A DNA stretch of 64,000 bases. It comes from Flavobacterium sp. Root420. Lineage in GTDB: Bacteria > Bacteroidota > Bacteroidia > Flavobacteriales > Flavobacteriaceae. The notes under the pieces are model-generated. The model had not been told where the DNA came from. It saw nothing but the letters and a program-made list of their open reading frames with translations, and did not search any database. Positions 42,836 to 51,752 of this stretch are shown piece after piece. Both the position numbers and the translations under genes were made by a program. How positions within the stretch are numbered: position 1 is the stretch's first letter; every line of letters begins with the position of its first letter. The stretch is from positions 62,001 through 126,000 of the forward strand of contig NZ_LMEF01000033.1 of the NCBI RefSeq assembly GCF_001427905.1. The letters run 5' to 3'.

Positions 42836-44131
42836 ATGAAAAATTCAATTTCAAAATTAGTACTTCTTGCCTTATGTGTGGTAAACTTTAGTTGCCAGGC
42901 TCAGGAACAACCAAGAATTACCGTAAAAGGAACGCAATTTTACAAAGGCGATAAACCGTACGCGTACATTGGAACGAATTATTGGTACGGAAGTTTATTG
43001 GCGTCGAAAAAAATCGGTGACCGAAAAAGACTTTTACGAGAACTCGATTTAATGCAGAAAAATGGCATTGACAATCTTCGAGTTTTGGTGGGTGGTGACG
43101 GCGGAAAATACGATTTTACCGTTCGTCCAGCGTTGCAATATGAGCAAGGAAAATATGATGAAGATTTGCTTGACGGATTGGATTTCCTGATGAATGAAAT
43201 GCATAAACGTAAAATGTATGCGGTTTTGTACCTGACAAACAACTGGGAATGGTCTGGGGGAATGTCGCAATATTTGGAGTGGAATGGCAAAGGCCCGATT
43301 CCGGTTCCGGGAATTGCACCCAATACCTGGCCACAGTTTATGTCCTATACAGAAAAATTTCATAGTTGTGATCCTTGTATGCAGGCTTTAGAAAATCACG
43401 TGAAATTTATTATGGGAAGAACAAATGCCTACTCTCATAAAAAATATACGGACGATAATACGATTATGGCGTGGCAAGTTGGAAATGAACCGAGGCTTTT
43501 TACAGTTGAAAATGAAGCAAAATTTACGGTTTGGCTCAATAATATTGTGAATTTAATGGACAGTCTGGATAAAAATCATTTGATTTCGACTGGTTCTGAA
43601 GGATTGAATAGCTCGAATGATGATATTGGAATTTTTGAGAGAACACATCAAAATCCGAATATTGATTATTTGACGATGCACATCTGGCCGAAAAACTGGG
43701 GATGGTTCAAAGCAGATAATCCGGAGAAAACATTACCAACAACACTCGAAAATGCCGGAAAATATATTGACAAACATGTGGCTGTTGCCAATCATTTAAA
43801 ACGCCCCATTATCATTGAAGAATTTGGTTTAGGGAGAGAAAATGAAAGTTTACTTCCTACCGCATCAGTAGCAAACAGAGATCTTTTCTACAATTATATT
43901 TTTGGTCGAGTTGCTCAAAGTGTTAAAAATAATGGCCCGTTGCAGGGAGCCAATTTCTGGGGATTTGGCGGTGAAGGAAAAGCAGTTAATGAAAGTGGAA
44001 AATGGAGTCCCGGAGATCCTTTGACGACTGATCCTCCGCAGGAACCACAAGGATTGAATTCGGTTTTTTCTTCGGATAAATCGACTTTGGATATTGTAAA
44101 AAAATATAACAACCAACTGAAAAAAAATTAA
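42836..44131 (+). CDS. GH5 subfamily 7-like endo-beta-mannanase, lipoprotein
   Basis: A 431-residue enzyme with a lipoprotein signal (CVVNFSCQAQE, Cys20). Its sequence FYKGDKPYAYIGTNYWYGSLL, DNLRVLVGGDGG, LYLTNNWEWSGGMSQYLEW, MAWQVGNEPR (acid/base Glu218) and RPIIIEEFGLGR (nucleophile Glu329) follows the GH5_7 mannanases, including the large loop around residues 150-185. It cuts mannan chains internally with retention. It closes a group of lipoprotein hydrolases and is followed by a 138-nt palindromic gap before GH97, so GH97 may be expressed at a different level. Confidence 0.94.
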   Translation: MKNSISKLVLLALCVVNFSCQAQEQPRITVKGTQFYKGDKPYAYIGTNYWYGSLLASKKIGDRKRLLRELDLMQKNGIDNLRVLVGGDGGKYDFTVRPALQYEQGKYDEDLLDGLDFLMNEMHKRKMYAVLYLTNNWEWSGGMSQYLEWNGKGPIPVPGIAPNTWPQFMSYTEKFHSCDPCMQALENHVKFIMGRTNAYSHKKYTDDNTIMAWQVGNEPRLFTVENEAKFTVWLNNIVNLMDSLDKNHLISTGSEGLNSSNDDIGIFERTHQNPNIDYLTMHIWPKNWGWFKADNPEKTLPTTLENAGKYIDKHVAVANHLKRPIIIEEFGLGRENESLLPTASVANRDLFYNYIFGRVAQSVKNNGPLQGANFWGFGGEGKAVNESGKWSPGDPLTTDPPQEPQGLNSVFSSDKSTLDIVKKYNNQLKKN

Positions 44132-44253
44132 ACCATATAAGTTCATCTAAGAGATTATAAGCTGAACTTTGCTCAATATTAAACTTATATTTTCTAAATC
44201 ATATAAGCTAACTTTGAGCTATATTTAAATGAACATATATCACTTATATGGTT
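44131..44253. repeat. Intergenic imperfect inverted repeat with ATATAAG words
   Basis: Outer arms AACCATATAAG (44131-44141) and CTTATATGGTT (44243-44253) are perfect complements. Inside, AGTTCAT pairs with ATGAAC, and ATATAAGCT/AGCT words are repeated. It fills the gap between GH5_7 and GH97. Confidence 0.7.
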
Positions 44254-44269
44254 TAAAAAACATTCCAGT

Positions 44270-46249
44270 ATGAAAAAAATCTTTATTCTTTTTTGTTTCG
44301 TTTTTGTAAATCTTTCTTTTTCACAAAAGAAACAAGATTTAATTTTGAAATCTCCTAATGGAAAAATTGAAATTAAAATTTTGGTTAATGATAAAATAAG
44401 TTGGACAATTTCACATGAAAAGGATTTGATTTTGACTCCTTCTGAAATGTCTGTGACTTTGGATGAAAATGTTATTTTAGGAAAAGATCCAGTCGTTTTA
44501 AATTCAAAAAAAGAAAGTGTTGATAATTCATTTGAATCTCCGTTTTATAAAAAGAAATCGATTCAGAATAAATACAATCAGCTGACTTTAAATTTTAAAA
44601 ATGATTTCAGTATTGAATATCGGGCTTTTGACGATGGTGTTGCATATCGATTTATAATTAAAAAGAAAAAGGATATTACAGTAAAAAACGAAGAAGTTAT
44701 TTTGAATTTTGATTCTGATTACAACACTTTGATGCCGTATGTCCGTGATTTAAGAAATCCGAAAGATCCTTATATTTCTTCTTTTGAATCACATTATGAA
44801 AACAAGAAAATAAGTGAATTTGCAAAAGATACTTTGGCTTTTTTACCCTTTTTAATTGATTATAAAAATCACAAAAAAGCCGTTTTCCTGGAAGCGAATG
44901 TGGAAGATTATCCGGGATTGTTTGTGACGAATAATAAATCAAAATCTGGTTTTGAATCTAGATTTTCAAAATATCCAGTAAAAGAAACCAATGGCGGTTT
45001 TAATAACCTCAACAAGTTAATTACGGAACGAGCTGATTATTTGGTTAAAACCAAAGGAACCCGAAATTTTCCGTGGAGAATTATTGTGATCTCTGAAAAT
45101 GATGCCGAATTAGCCAACAATGATATGGTTCAGAAACTCTCTGAACCATCCAAAATAAAAGACATTTCATGGATCAAACCCGGAAAAGTAGCCTGGGACT
45201 GGTGGAACGACTGGAATATCTATAACGTCGATTTTAAAGCCGGAATTAATACGCAAACCTATAAATATTACATTGATTTTGCCTCAAAAAACAAAGTGGA
45301 ATATGTGGTTTTGGATGAAGGCTGGAGTGTAGAAACCGATATCATGAAACACAATCCGAATGTGGATTTGGAAGCTTTAATCGCCTATGCAAAAGAACGA
45401 AACGTTGGCATTATTTTGTGGAGTTCCTGGATGGCATTGAATGAAAATATAGAAGGTATTTTTGAGAATTATTCGAAACTCGGAATCAAAGGATTTAAAG
45501 TTGATTTTATTGATCGTGATGATGCTAAAATGGTGAATTCAGTTTATACTATTGCTGAAAAAGCCGCTAAATATAAATTGCTATTGGATTTTCACGGCAT
45601 GTACAAACCAACCGGCATTCAGAAAACCTATCCAAATATTCTCAATTTTGAAGGTGTAAAAGGACTAGAAAACAATAAATGGACACCAAATGATGATGTT
45701 CCGTTATACGATTGTACGATTCCTTTTATCAGAATGATGGCAGGCCCGATGGATTATACACCCGGTGCCATGCGAAATGCTACGAAAACCGAATTCAAAC
45801 CTAGCAATTCGAATCCTGTAAGTCAGGGAACCAGATGTCATCAATTGGCACTTTACACTATTTTTGAAGCACCTCTGCAAATGATGGCTGATAGTCCCAC
45901 TGCTTATATGAAGGAACAGGAAAGCACGGATTTTATTGCTAAAATTCCGACCACTTTTGATGAAACAGTTGCCTTAGATGGTGAAGTTGGAAAATTTGTT
46001 GCAATCACTCGCAGAAAAGCAAATATCTGGTATTTAGGTGCCATTACCAATTGGGATTCTAGAGAAATTACTATTGATTTTTCTTTTCTTGAAAAAGGTA
46101 AAAAATTCCAGGCTGAAATTTTCTCAGATGGGATAAACGCCGATAAATCGGCGGTAGATTATAAAAGAGAAATTATTACAGTTGATTCAACAACGAAATT
46201 GAAATATAGATTGGCATCCGGCGGTGGATTGGCGATGATTATAAAATAA
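44270..46249 (+). CDS. GH97 retaining alpha-galactosidase (GH97b-like)
   Basis: A 659-residue enzyme with a signal peptide to about residue 19 (NLSFSQ). An N-terminal beta-sandwich is followed by a (beta/alpha)8 domain from about residue 300 (PGKVAWDWWNDWNIYNVDFKAGINTQTYKYYIDFA). Asp412 in GFKVDFIDRDD corresponds to the nucleophile of the retaining branch, which has Asp where the inverting SusB branch has none at this place. The acid is a Glu in NFEGVKGLE (461 or 467). A C-terminal beta domain ends GGGLAMIIK. It removes alpha-galactosyl groups from galactomannan oligosaccharides in the periplasm (inference), alongside GH27. A bidirectional terminator follows. Confidence 0.93.
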   Translation: MKKIFILFCFVFVNLSFSQKKQDLILKSPNGKIEIKILVNDKISWTISHEKDLILTPSEMSVTLDENVILGKDPVVLNSKKESVDNSFESPFYKKKSIQNKYNQLTLNFKNDFSIEYRAFDDGVAYRFIIKKKKDITVKNEEVILNFDSDYNTLMPYVRDLRNPKDPYISSFESHYENKKISEFAKDTLAFLPFLIDYKNHKKAVFLEANVEDYPGLFVTNNKSKSGFESRFSKYPVKETNGGFNNLNKLITERADYLVKTKGTRNFPWRIIVISENDAELANNDMVQKLSEPSKIKDISWIKPGKVAWDWWNDWNIYNVDFKAGINTQTYKYYIDFASKNKVEYVVLDEGWSVETDIMKHNPNVDLEALIAYAKERNVGIILWSSWMALNENIEGIFENYSKLGIKGFKVDFIDRDDAKMVNSVYTIAEKAAKYKLLLDFHGMYKPTGIQKTYPNILNFEGVKGLENNKWTPNDDVPLYDCTIPFIRMMAGPMDYTPGAMRNATKTEFKPSNSNPVSQGTRCHQLALYTIFEAPLQMMADSPTAYMKEQESTDFIAKIPTTFDETVALDGEVGKFVAITRRKANIWYLGAITNWDSREITIDFSFLEKGKKFQAEIFSDGINADKSAVDYKREIITVDSTTKLKYRLASGGGLAMIIK

Positions 46250-46276
46250 AAAATGGGACAAATTGTCCCATTTTTT
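46248..46276. terminator. Bidirectional intrinsic terminator
   Basis: TGGGACAA (46254-46261) / TTGTCCCA (46263-46270) flanked by six A and six T. It lies between the convergent GH97 and aldo/keto reductase genes. Confidence 0.9.
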
Positions 46277-46303
46277 ATTATTTCACATTTCACAAATTAC
46301 ATT

Positions 46304-47260
46304 TCACAATAAAATCTTTTCAATCGCATTCAACTCATCTGTTGTAAACGCAGTATTTTGCAAACAATCAATATTATTACATAATTGTTTTACAGAGCTT
46401 GCGCCAATTAAAACCGAAGTAATTCGTTTGTCTTTTTGCAGCCAGGCCAAAGCCATTTGTGCCAAAGATTGGTTTCTATTTTGAGCAATTTCATTCAGCT
46501 GAACTAACTTCTGAATTCTTTCTGCGGTAACTTCATTTTCTTTTAAATGTCCGTTTGGATTGTGCGCTCTTGAGTTCTCCGGAATTCCGTTTAGGTATTT
46601 ATCGGTTAAAAGTCCTTGTGCCAAAGGCGAAAAAGCAATACACCCTACTCCTTTTTCTTCTAAAACATCCAACAAACCATTTTCAACCCAACGTTCCAAC
46701 ATCGAATATTTCGCCTGATGAATCAAACATGGCGTACCTAATTGTTTTAGAACATCAACCGCAACTCTAGTCTGCTCCGCCGAATAATTACTGATTCCAA
46801 CATACAATGCTTTTCCGCTTCTTACCGCATAATCTAGAGCCATCATGGTTTCTTCAATCGGAGTTTCAGGATCCGGACGATGCGAATAAAAAATATCAAC
46901 GTAATCAACTTTCATTCTCTTTAAACTCTGGTCTAAACTCGACAATAAATATTTTCTTGAACCCCAGTCTCCATAAGGACCATCCCACATAGTATAACCG
47001 GCTTTGGTCGAAATAATGATTTCATCACGCAAATTTCCCTGAAAATTATGCCACAAAATTTTACCAAAATTGGTTTCCGCAGAACCCGGAACCGGACCGT
47101 AATTATTAGCTAAATCAAAATGCGTAATTCCTTTATCAAAAGCTTCAACGGCAATACTTTCGGCATTATCAAAATTATCCACCGATCCGAAGTTATGCCA
47201 TAATCCCAAAGAAATTTCAGGCAACAATAACCCGCTTTTTCCACATCTGTTATATTTCAT
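46304..47260 (-). CDS. Aldo/keto reductase (YghZ / L-glyceraldehyde-3-phosphate reductase type)
   Basis: A 318-residue cytosolic NADPH-dependent oxidoreductase. The catalytic tetrad region is seen in FDLANNYGPVPG (Asp, Tyr), ISTKAGY (Lys) and DIFYSHRPDP (His). FSPLAQGLLTDKYLNG and LIGASSVKQL are cofactor-binding motifs. The GSAETNFGKIL and MWDGPYGDWGSRKYL stretches match the YghZ/KvBeta-like subgroup that reduces L-glyceraldehyde 3-phosphate and methylglyoxal-type aldehydes. Its place among mannan genes may mean a role with sugar-derived aldehydes, but co-regulation is not shown. It converges on GH97 and is separated from GH3 by a repeat-filled gap. Confidence 0.92.
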   Translation of the reverse strand: MKYNRCGKSGLLLPEISLGLWHNFGSVDNFDNAESIAVEAFDKGITHFDLANNYGPVPGSAETNFGKILWHNFQGNLRDEIIISTKAGYTMWDGPYGDWGSRKYLLSSLDQSLKRMKVDYVDIFYSHRPDPETPIEETMMALDYAVRSGKALYVGISNYSAEQTRVAVDVLKQLGTPCLIHQAKYSMLERWVENGLLDVLEEKGVGCIAFSPLAQGLLTDKYLNGIPENSRAHNPNGHLKENEVTAERIQKLVQLNEIAQNRNQSLAQMALAWLQKDKRITSVLIGASSVKQLCNNIDCLQNTAFTTDELNAIEKILL

Positions 47261-47351
47261 TATATTCTTTTAAGGTTGTCGTTTAATAGATTTTAAAGGT
47301 AAAAAAAAGTAATAAATAAAGCTGTATTTTTTTAATCTCGCGAAGACGCGA

Positions 47352-47482
47352 TCCCGAGGCTTCGGGAGCAAAGTTTTTTTTGAATTTTAAGATTCAATAG
47401 CGTCCGGCTTTAGCTGGATGGACTATAAATCTGTAAGAAGGGGCTTTAGCCAAACTTTGATAGTTTGGCTAAAGCCCCTTCT
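47352..47482. repeat. Two intergenic palindromes, one with 21-bp perfect arms
   Basis: TCCCGAGGCTTCGGGA (47352-47367) is a small near-palindrome. Arms 47436-47456 and 47462-47482 (GGGGCTTTAGCCAAACT core) are perfect 21-bp complements with a 5-nt loop; the word is repeated in part at 47500-47517 (TGGCTAAAAC..GGGG). The gap 47261-47739 holds no credible gene. Confidence 0.85.
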
Positions 47483-47526
47483 ACTTAAAACTTATTCCCC
47501 TGGCTAAAACTAGGGGCTATGCAAAA

Positions 47527-47650
47527 AAATTTGTGAATTCGTGGCGAAAAAAAACTCTCGCAGATTTTGCAGATTTAGGAGATAAAAAAAATCTGCCGAA
47601 TCTGCTAAATCTGCGAGAAAAAAAAGAAACCGCCACGAATTCACAAATTT
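47527..47650. repeat. Nested inverted repeat: 20-bp perfect outer arms, 19-bp inner arms
   Basis: The outer arms 47527-47546 and 47631-47650 are perfect complements carrying GAATTCGTGGCG. The inner arms at about 47557-47575 and 47600-47617 carry CTCGCAGATTTTGCAGATT with one mismatch. A further single copy of the outer word, CATTCGTGAATTCGTGGCG, follows at 47661-47679. Similar words occur at 3239, 22101 and 53556. Confidence 0.85.
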
Positions 47651-47739
47651 TCAAACAATTCATTCGTGAATTCGTGGCGAAAAAACTTTGCTACTTTGAA
47701 ATTAAAAACTTCGTGTCTTAGTGCCTTCGTGGCAAATTA

Positions 47740-50034
47740 TTATTTTATCTCAAAGCCACTCTCTAAACCTTTGTCAGAACTTCCTCCAACCATAATTTTA
47801 AAAGTCCCTTCTTCCACTAAATAATTCCCTTCGTTATCATAAAAACCAAGTTCCTTATTCGTTAAAGTAAAAGTTACGGTTTTGGTTTCACCTTTTTTCA
47901 AATTCACTAATTCAAAACCTTTTAATTCTTTAATCGGGCGAACGATACTGGCAAATTCATCATGAATATACAATTGTGCGACTTCTTTTCCGTCATAATT
48001 TCCTGAGTTAGTTACCTCAGCAGTAATTTGCACATTTTCACCTTTTGCAAAAGAGGTTTTGTTTACTTTCAGATTTTTATAATCGAATTTCGTGTAACTC
48101 AAACCAAATCCAAACGGAAATTGAGGCGTTTTTTCTACATCCATATAATGCGACCAAAACACGTTTTTATCACTGTCAATTGGTCTTCCTGTACTGTATT
48201 TGTTGTAATAAATTGGAACCTGACCCACATTTCTTGGGAAAGACATTGGCAATTTTCCGCTTGGGTTATAATCTCCGTATAAAACCTGTGCCACAGCATT
48301 TCCTGTTTGAGTTCCTAAATGCCAGGCTTCAACAATCGCAGGAACATTTTCTGCAGCCCACGGAATACTTAGTGGGCGACCATTATTTAAAACCAAAACT
48401 ACATTTGGATTTACTTTGTAAATTTCTTCTAACAACTCTTGCTGTAATCCAGGTAAATTAAGATCGGTTCTACTTCGTCCTTCCCCACTCTGAAAACCGT
48501 ATTCTCCTAAAACCATGACTACAACATCGGCGTTTTTTGCTGCTGTTTTTGCAGCTTCAAAACTACTTTTATCTGTTGTATTGAAAACAGTTTCCGTCAA
48601 AAAAGTAGCTTTTTGTGATAGTAAATCCGCTCCTTTTTCAAATACTAATTGATTGTCTTTATATTGCTGCATTCCTTCTAAAACTGAAACAGCCGAATTA
48701 TCATCTGCTGCAATTCTCCAGCTTCCCAACGGACTGTTTTTATCGTTTGCCAAAGCGCCAATCAAAGCGATTTTTTGCCCGGATTTTTTCAGCGGCAATA
48801 AGTTTTTATCATTTTTTAATAATACGATTGACTTCTTCGCCATGTCTAAAACACCATCGTTGTTCGCTTTATTTCCAATAGTTGCTTTTTCACGTTTTTC
48901 ATCGCAATATCTATACGGGTCATCAAACAAACCTAATTCAAATTTCACACGTAAAATTCGGCGAACAGCATCATCAACCAAAGCTTCTTTTACTTTTCCT
49001 TCTTTCACCAAACCAGTCAATTTCGCCACATACAAATACGATTCCATATCCATATCAGAACCGGCATTTACCGCTTTTGCAGTGGCATCGGCTTCGTCTT
49101 TTGCATAACCATGCGCGATCATTTCACGAATCGAAGCATAATCTGAAATCACAAATCCGTCAAATTTCCATTTTCCTTTTAAAATATCTCTTTGTAAAAA
49201 TGTATTTCCAGTCGCCGGAACGCCATTCAAGGTATTAAATGAATTCATAAACGTACGAACTCCAGCCTGCACTGTCGCTTCAAAAGGAGGTAAAACCGAA
49301 TTATACAATTTAGAATTGCTGATGTCTACAATGTTATATTCCAGTCCAGCTTCAACATAACCATAAGCTGCAAAGTGTTTTGCACAGGCTGCAATCGTAT
49401 TTACTTTAGCTAAATCGGCAATTGTTTCACCCTGAAAACCTTTTACTCTTGCAATCGCAATTTTGCTTCCCAAATACGGATCTTCTCCTGCACCTTCCAT
49501 CACACGTCCCCAGCGCGCATCGTTCGCCACATCGACGTTTGGACCAAAAGTCCAGTTGATTCCAGATGCCGAAGCTTCATCCGCCGCAATTGCAGCCGAT
49601 TTTTTAATGGCTTCTAAATCCCAACTCGCGGCTTCTGCCAACGGAATCGGGCTTAACGTTTTATAGCCATGTATTACATCAAAACCAATAATCAGAGGAA
49701 TTCCCAAACGGGTTTCTTCCACGGCAATTTTCTGTACGGCACGAACTTCTTTTACACCACGAACAGTTAGCATCGATCCAACCCATCCTTTTCGCAAATG
49801 TTCGTATTTTAATTCGGCTGTTCCGCCTTTTGGAGCCGGTCCTGTAACATCCCAAAAACCATTATATTGGTTCATTTGCCCCACCTTTTCCTCCAAAGTC
49901 ATCAACGGCAAAAGCAAATCAATACGCTCTTCAATGGTTTTATTTTTATCCAGATACGGCTTTTTTTGTGCATTCATATTTCCAACAGTAAACAGGGCAA
50001 AAACCCCGATAGTTATTATTTTTTTATTTTTCAT
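47740..50034 (-). CDS. bglX: GH3 beta-glucosidase (BglX-like)
   Basis: A 764-residue periplasmic enzyme with a signal peptide to about residue 22 (GNMNAQ). The N-terminal (beta/alpha)8 domain has the nucleophile Asp298 in FDGFVISDYASIREM and KHFAAYGYVEAG in the substrate site. The alpha/beta sandwich contains VVMVLGEYGFQSGEGRSRTDLNLPG, and a C-terminal fibronectin-III-like domain (VNKTSFAKGENVQITAEVTN ... DEFASIVRPIKELKGFE) completes the layout and length of BglX. It hydrolyses terminal beta-glucosyl units, as would be exposed on glucomannan oligosaccharides. No beta-mannosidase is visible in the window. The gaps on both sides are filled with palindromic repeats. Confidence 0.95.
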   Translation of the reverse strand: MKNKKIITIGVFALFTVGNMNAQKKPYLDKNKTIEERIDLLLPLMTLEEKVGQMNQYNGFWDVTGPAPKGGTAELKYEHLRKGWVGSMLTVRGVKEVRAVQKIAVEETRLGIPLIIGFDVIHGYKTLSPIPLAEAASWDLEAIKKSAAIAADEASASGINWTFGPNVDVANDARWGRVMEGAGEDPYLGSKIAIARVKGFQGETIADLAKVNTIAACAKHFAAYGYVEAGLEYNIVDISNSKLYNSVLPPFEATVQAGVRTFMNSFNTLNGVPATGNTFLQRDILKGKWKFDGFVISDYASIREMIAHGYAKDEADATAKAVNAGSDMDMESYLYVAKLTGLVKEGKVKEALVDDAVRRILRVKFELGLFDDPYRYCDEKREKATIGNKANNDGVLDMAKKSIVLLKNDKNLLPLKKSGQKIALIGALANDKNSPLGSWRIAADDNSAVSVLEGMQQYKDNQLVFEKGADLLSQKATFLTETVFNTTDKSSFEAAKTAAKNADVVVMVLGEYGFQSGEGRSRTDLNLPGLQQELLEEIYKVNPNVVLVLNNGRPLSIPWAAENVPAIVEAWHLGTQTGNAVAQVLYGDYNPSGKLPMSFPRNVGQVPIYYNKYSTGRPIDSDKNVFWSHYMDVEKTPQFPFGFGLSYTKFDYKNLKVNKTSFAKGENVQITAEVTNSGNYDGKEVAQLYIHDEFASIVRPIKELKGFELVNLKKGETKTVTFTLTNKELGFYDNEGNYLVEEGTFKIMVGGSSDKGLESGFEIK

Positions 50035-50056
50035 TTTAGTTAGTGGTTTATATTTT

Positions 50057-50150
50057 GGGCGTGTCCCGCCGAAAAAGGCGGGTCGGGCTTTCGGCTATAT
50101 CTTTTGCTCCGTTCCACTTCACAAAAGGATACCGCCTCAATCCCTCACGC
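50057..50150 (-). repeat. Structured intergenic element (type A family, copy 3, inverted)
   Basis: Read on the minus strand: GGGATTGAGGCGGTATCC, TTTTGTG, a middle of about 13 nt, GCAAAAGATATAGCCGAAAGC, then a strong hairpin CCCGCC/GGCGGG. The conserved blocks and their order match 19009-19060 and 40853-40930. TATCCTTTTG can pair with CAAAAGATA. Confidence 0.65.
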
Positions 50151-50191
50151 GATTTACGGTAAATGAGAATGTTTTATTTTCAAAAGAACCT

Positions 50192-50280
50192 TGTCATTCC
50201 GAGAAACGAGGAATCACACTAGTGACTCGACAAAGATTGGCGATTTTGATTGTGGAATTTCTAACATTTACAGGAATCAC
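50192..50280. repeat. TGTCATTCCGAG repeat family (copy 2)
   Basis: The first part is nearly identical to 40703-40750 (differences only at a few positions after ATCACACT). The right half (GATTGTGGAATTTCTAAC) is less complementary, so this copy is decayed. The rest of the gap 50035-50372 is A/T-rich and holds no gene. Confidence 0.7.
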
Positions 50281-50372
50281 AAAAAAATGTACAAAAATCT
50301 AAAATCTAAAATCTTTACTCTTGACTCTTTCCTCTATCTTCTATGTTCTATGTTCTATTCTCTAAAATCCTC

Positions 50373-51752
50373 TCACTCCGTTACAAAACAAGAAGCCGGC
50401 AAATGCGCTTTATTAAACAAATCAGATTGAATCGTATTTCCCCAGGCAAATCTCACTTTCACTGGGTTTGGAACTTTCTTGCTGGTTAAAATCACCTGAT
50501 TATTTTTTATGGAAGCTTCTGCAGCATAAAAGGTTCCATCGGCTCCAGCCAGTTCAAATTGATTCGAAGTTTTGTTTTTGAAATACAATCCGTCAGCATA
50601 ATCAAACGAAACTATAACTTTGCTTTTTTCAATTTTAATGTCTTTAAAAAGTGGCCCGTTTACCAAATTAGAATTGACTTTATACGTTTCTGCTAAAGCC
50701 AAATTGGCCAAACGAATTCCAACATCTTTTTTATTCTTCGGATGAATATCAATTGTATCTGAAATATCAGAGGTTAAGACCATTCCCGTTTTCGGAACTT
50801 GATTTAAGATTTTTCTTTGAGAATTTCTAACCGTAACATTTGAGAAGTTGTTACTTCCGGTTTTATAAGGCGCAATCTGAACGAAATAAAAAGAAAATTC
50901 GTCCTGCCAGGCTTTTCTCCAGGAGGAAATTAAAGCTGATAATGTTTTGTCGTAAACCAAAGAACCAACATTCGATTCGCCTTGATACCAAAGCGTTCCC
51001 GCAATTTTAAATCCGACAAAAGGATAAATCATCGCATTGTACGCACGTCCGGGTTGGCGTGGTCCATATTCTTGTTCGTTGAGTTTTTTGGCATTTTCTA
51101 ATAAAACTGCATCATTCTGAATTACTTCTTCCGGCATCCAGATTTCAGCCGGAGTTCCTCCCCAATTCGAAGATATTAATCCGATTGGTACGTTTTTTAA
51201 ATCTTCTCTCAAGCGTTTGGCAAAGAAGTAGCCAATGGCACTGAAGTTCTTCATGGTTTCCTGAGTCGATTCCGTCCAGTTTCCTAAAAGGTTATTTTGA
51301 GGTGTGGTTGCTGTTAATTTCGGAACGGTAAAAAAACGAATGTTAGGATTCGTGGCGTTTTTCATTTCTTCCTCGCCATTGTCAATTCCCCAGCTTACAG
51401 ACATTTCCATATTCGATTGTCCGGCACAAACCCAGACTTCTCCAATTAAAATGTTTTTAAGGACAACTTCATTATATCCTTTAATTGAAATCGTATAAGG
51501 TCCGCCCGCTTCCGGCGTTTTTATATGAAGTTCCCATTGTGCCTGATTGTTTGCAACGACTTTATATTCCTGATTGTTCCAGCTCGAAACCAGTTTGATT
51601 TCTTCTTTTGGATTTGCCCAACCCCAAATTTTAACTTCGGAATTACGTTGTAAAACCATATTGTCGCCAAAAATATTCGGAAGGGAAACGTTTGCCATCA
51701 TAGTTGTGGAAATCATCAGAAAGAAAACAAACTTAAATATATTATTTTTCAT
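50373..51752 (-). CDS. Sialate O-acetylesterase-type (SASA) carbohydrate esterase
   Basis: A 459-residue secreted enzyme with a signal peptide to about residue 20. An N-terminal beta domain (LPNIFGDNMVLQRNSEVKIWGWA) precedes the SGNH-like core: the catalytic Ser in VWVCAGQSNMEMSVSWG, SSNWGGTPAEIW, WYQGESN (block III) and the Asp/His pair in SDISDTIDIHPKNKKDVG. Family members remove O-acetyl groups from sugars; here acetylated glucomannan or galactomannan is the likely substrate, not sialic acid (inference from context). Its start overlaps the upstream CE2 gene by 11 nt, so the two are translated from one mRNA. Confidence 0.92.
   Translation of the reverse strand: MKNNIFKFVFFLMISTTMMANVSLPNIFGDNMVLQRNSEVKIWGWANPKEEIKLVSSWNNQEYKVVANNQAQWELHIKTPEAGGPYTISIKGYNEVVLKNILIGEVWVCAGQSNMEMSVSWGIDNGEEEMKNATNPNIRFFTVPKLTATTPQNNLLGNWTESTQETMKNFSAIGYFFAKRLREDLKNVPIGLISSNWGGTPAEIWMPEEVIQNDAVLLENAKKLNEQEYGPRQPGRAYNAMIYPFVGFKIAGTLWYQGESNVGSLVYDKTLSALISSWRKAWQDEFSFYFVQIAPYKTGSNNFSNVTVRNSQRKILNQVPKTGMVLTSDISDTIDIHPKNKKDVGIRLANLALAETYKVNSNLVNGPLFKDIKIEKSKVIVSFDYADGLYFKNKTSNQFELAGADGTFYAAEASIKNNQVILTSKKVPNPVKVRFAWGNTIQSDLFNKAHLPASCFVTE

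Noticed and set aside
47533-47721. Small plus-strand gene in the repeat region
   Set aside because: The frame is made of the palindromic repeat words themselves.
47340-47740. CRISPR-like array
   Set aside because: The repeats are inverted and nested, of different lengths, with no regular spacers and no cas genes.
48028-49238. Several plus-strand frames opposite GH3
   Set aside because: They are antisense to a complete, well-conserved GH3 gene.
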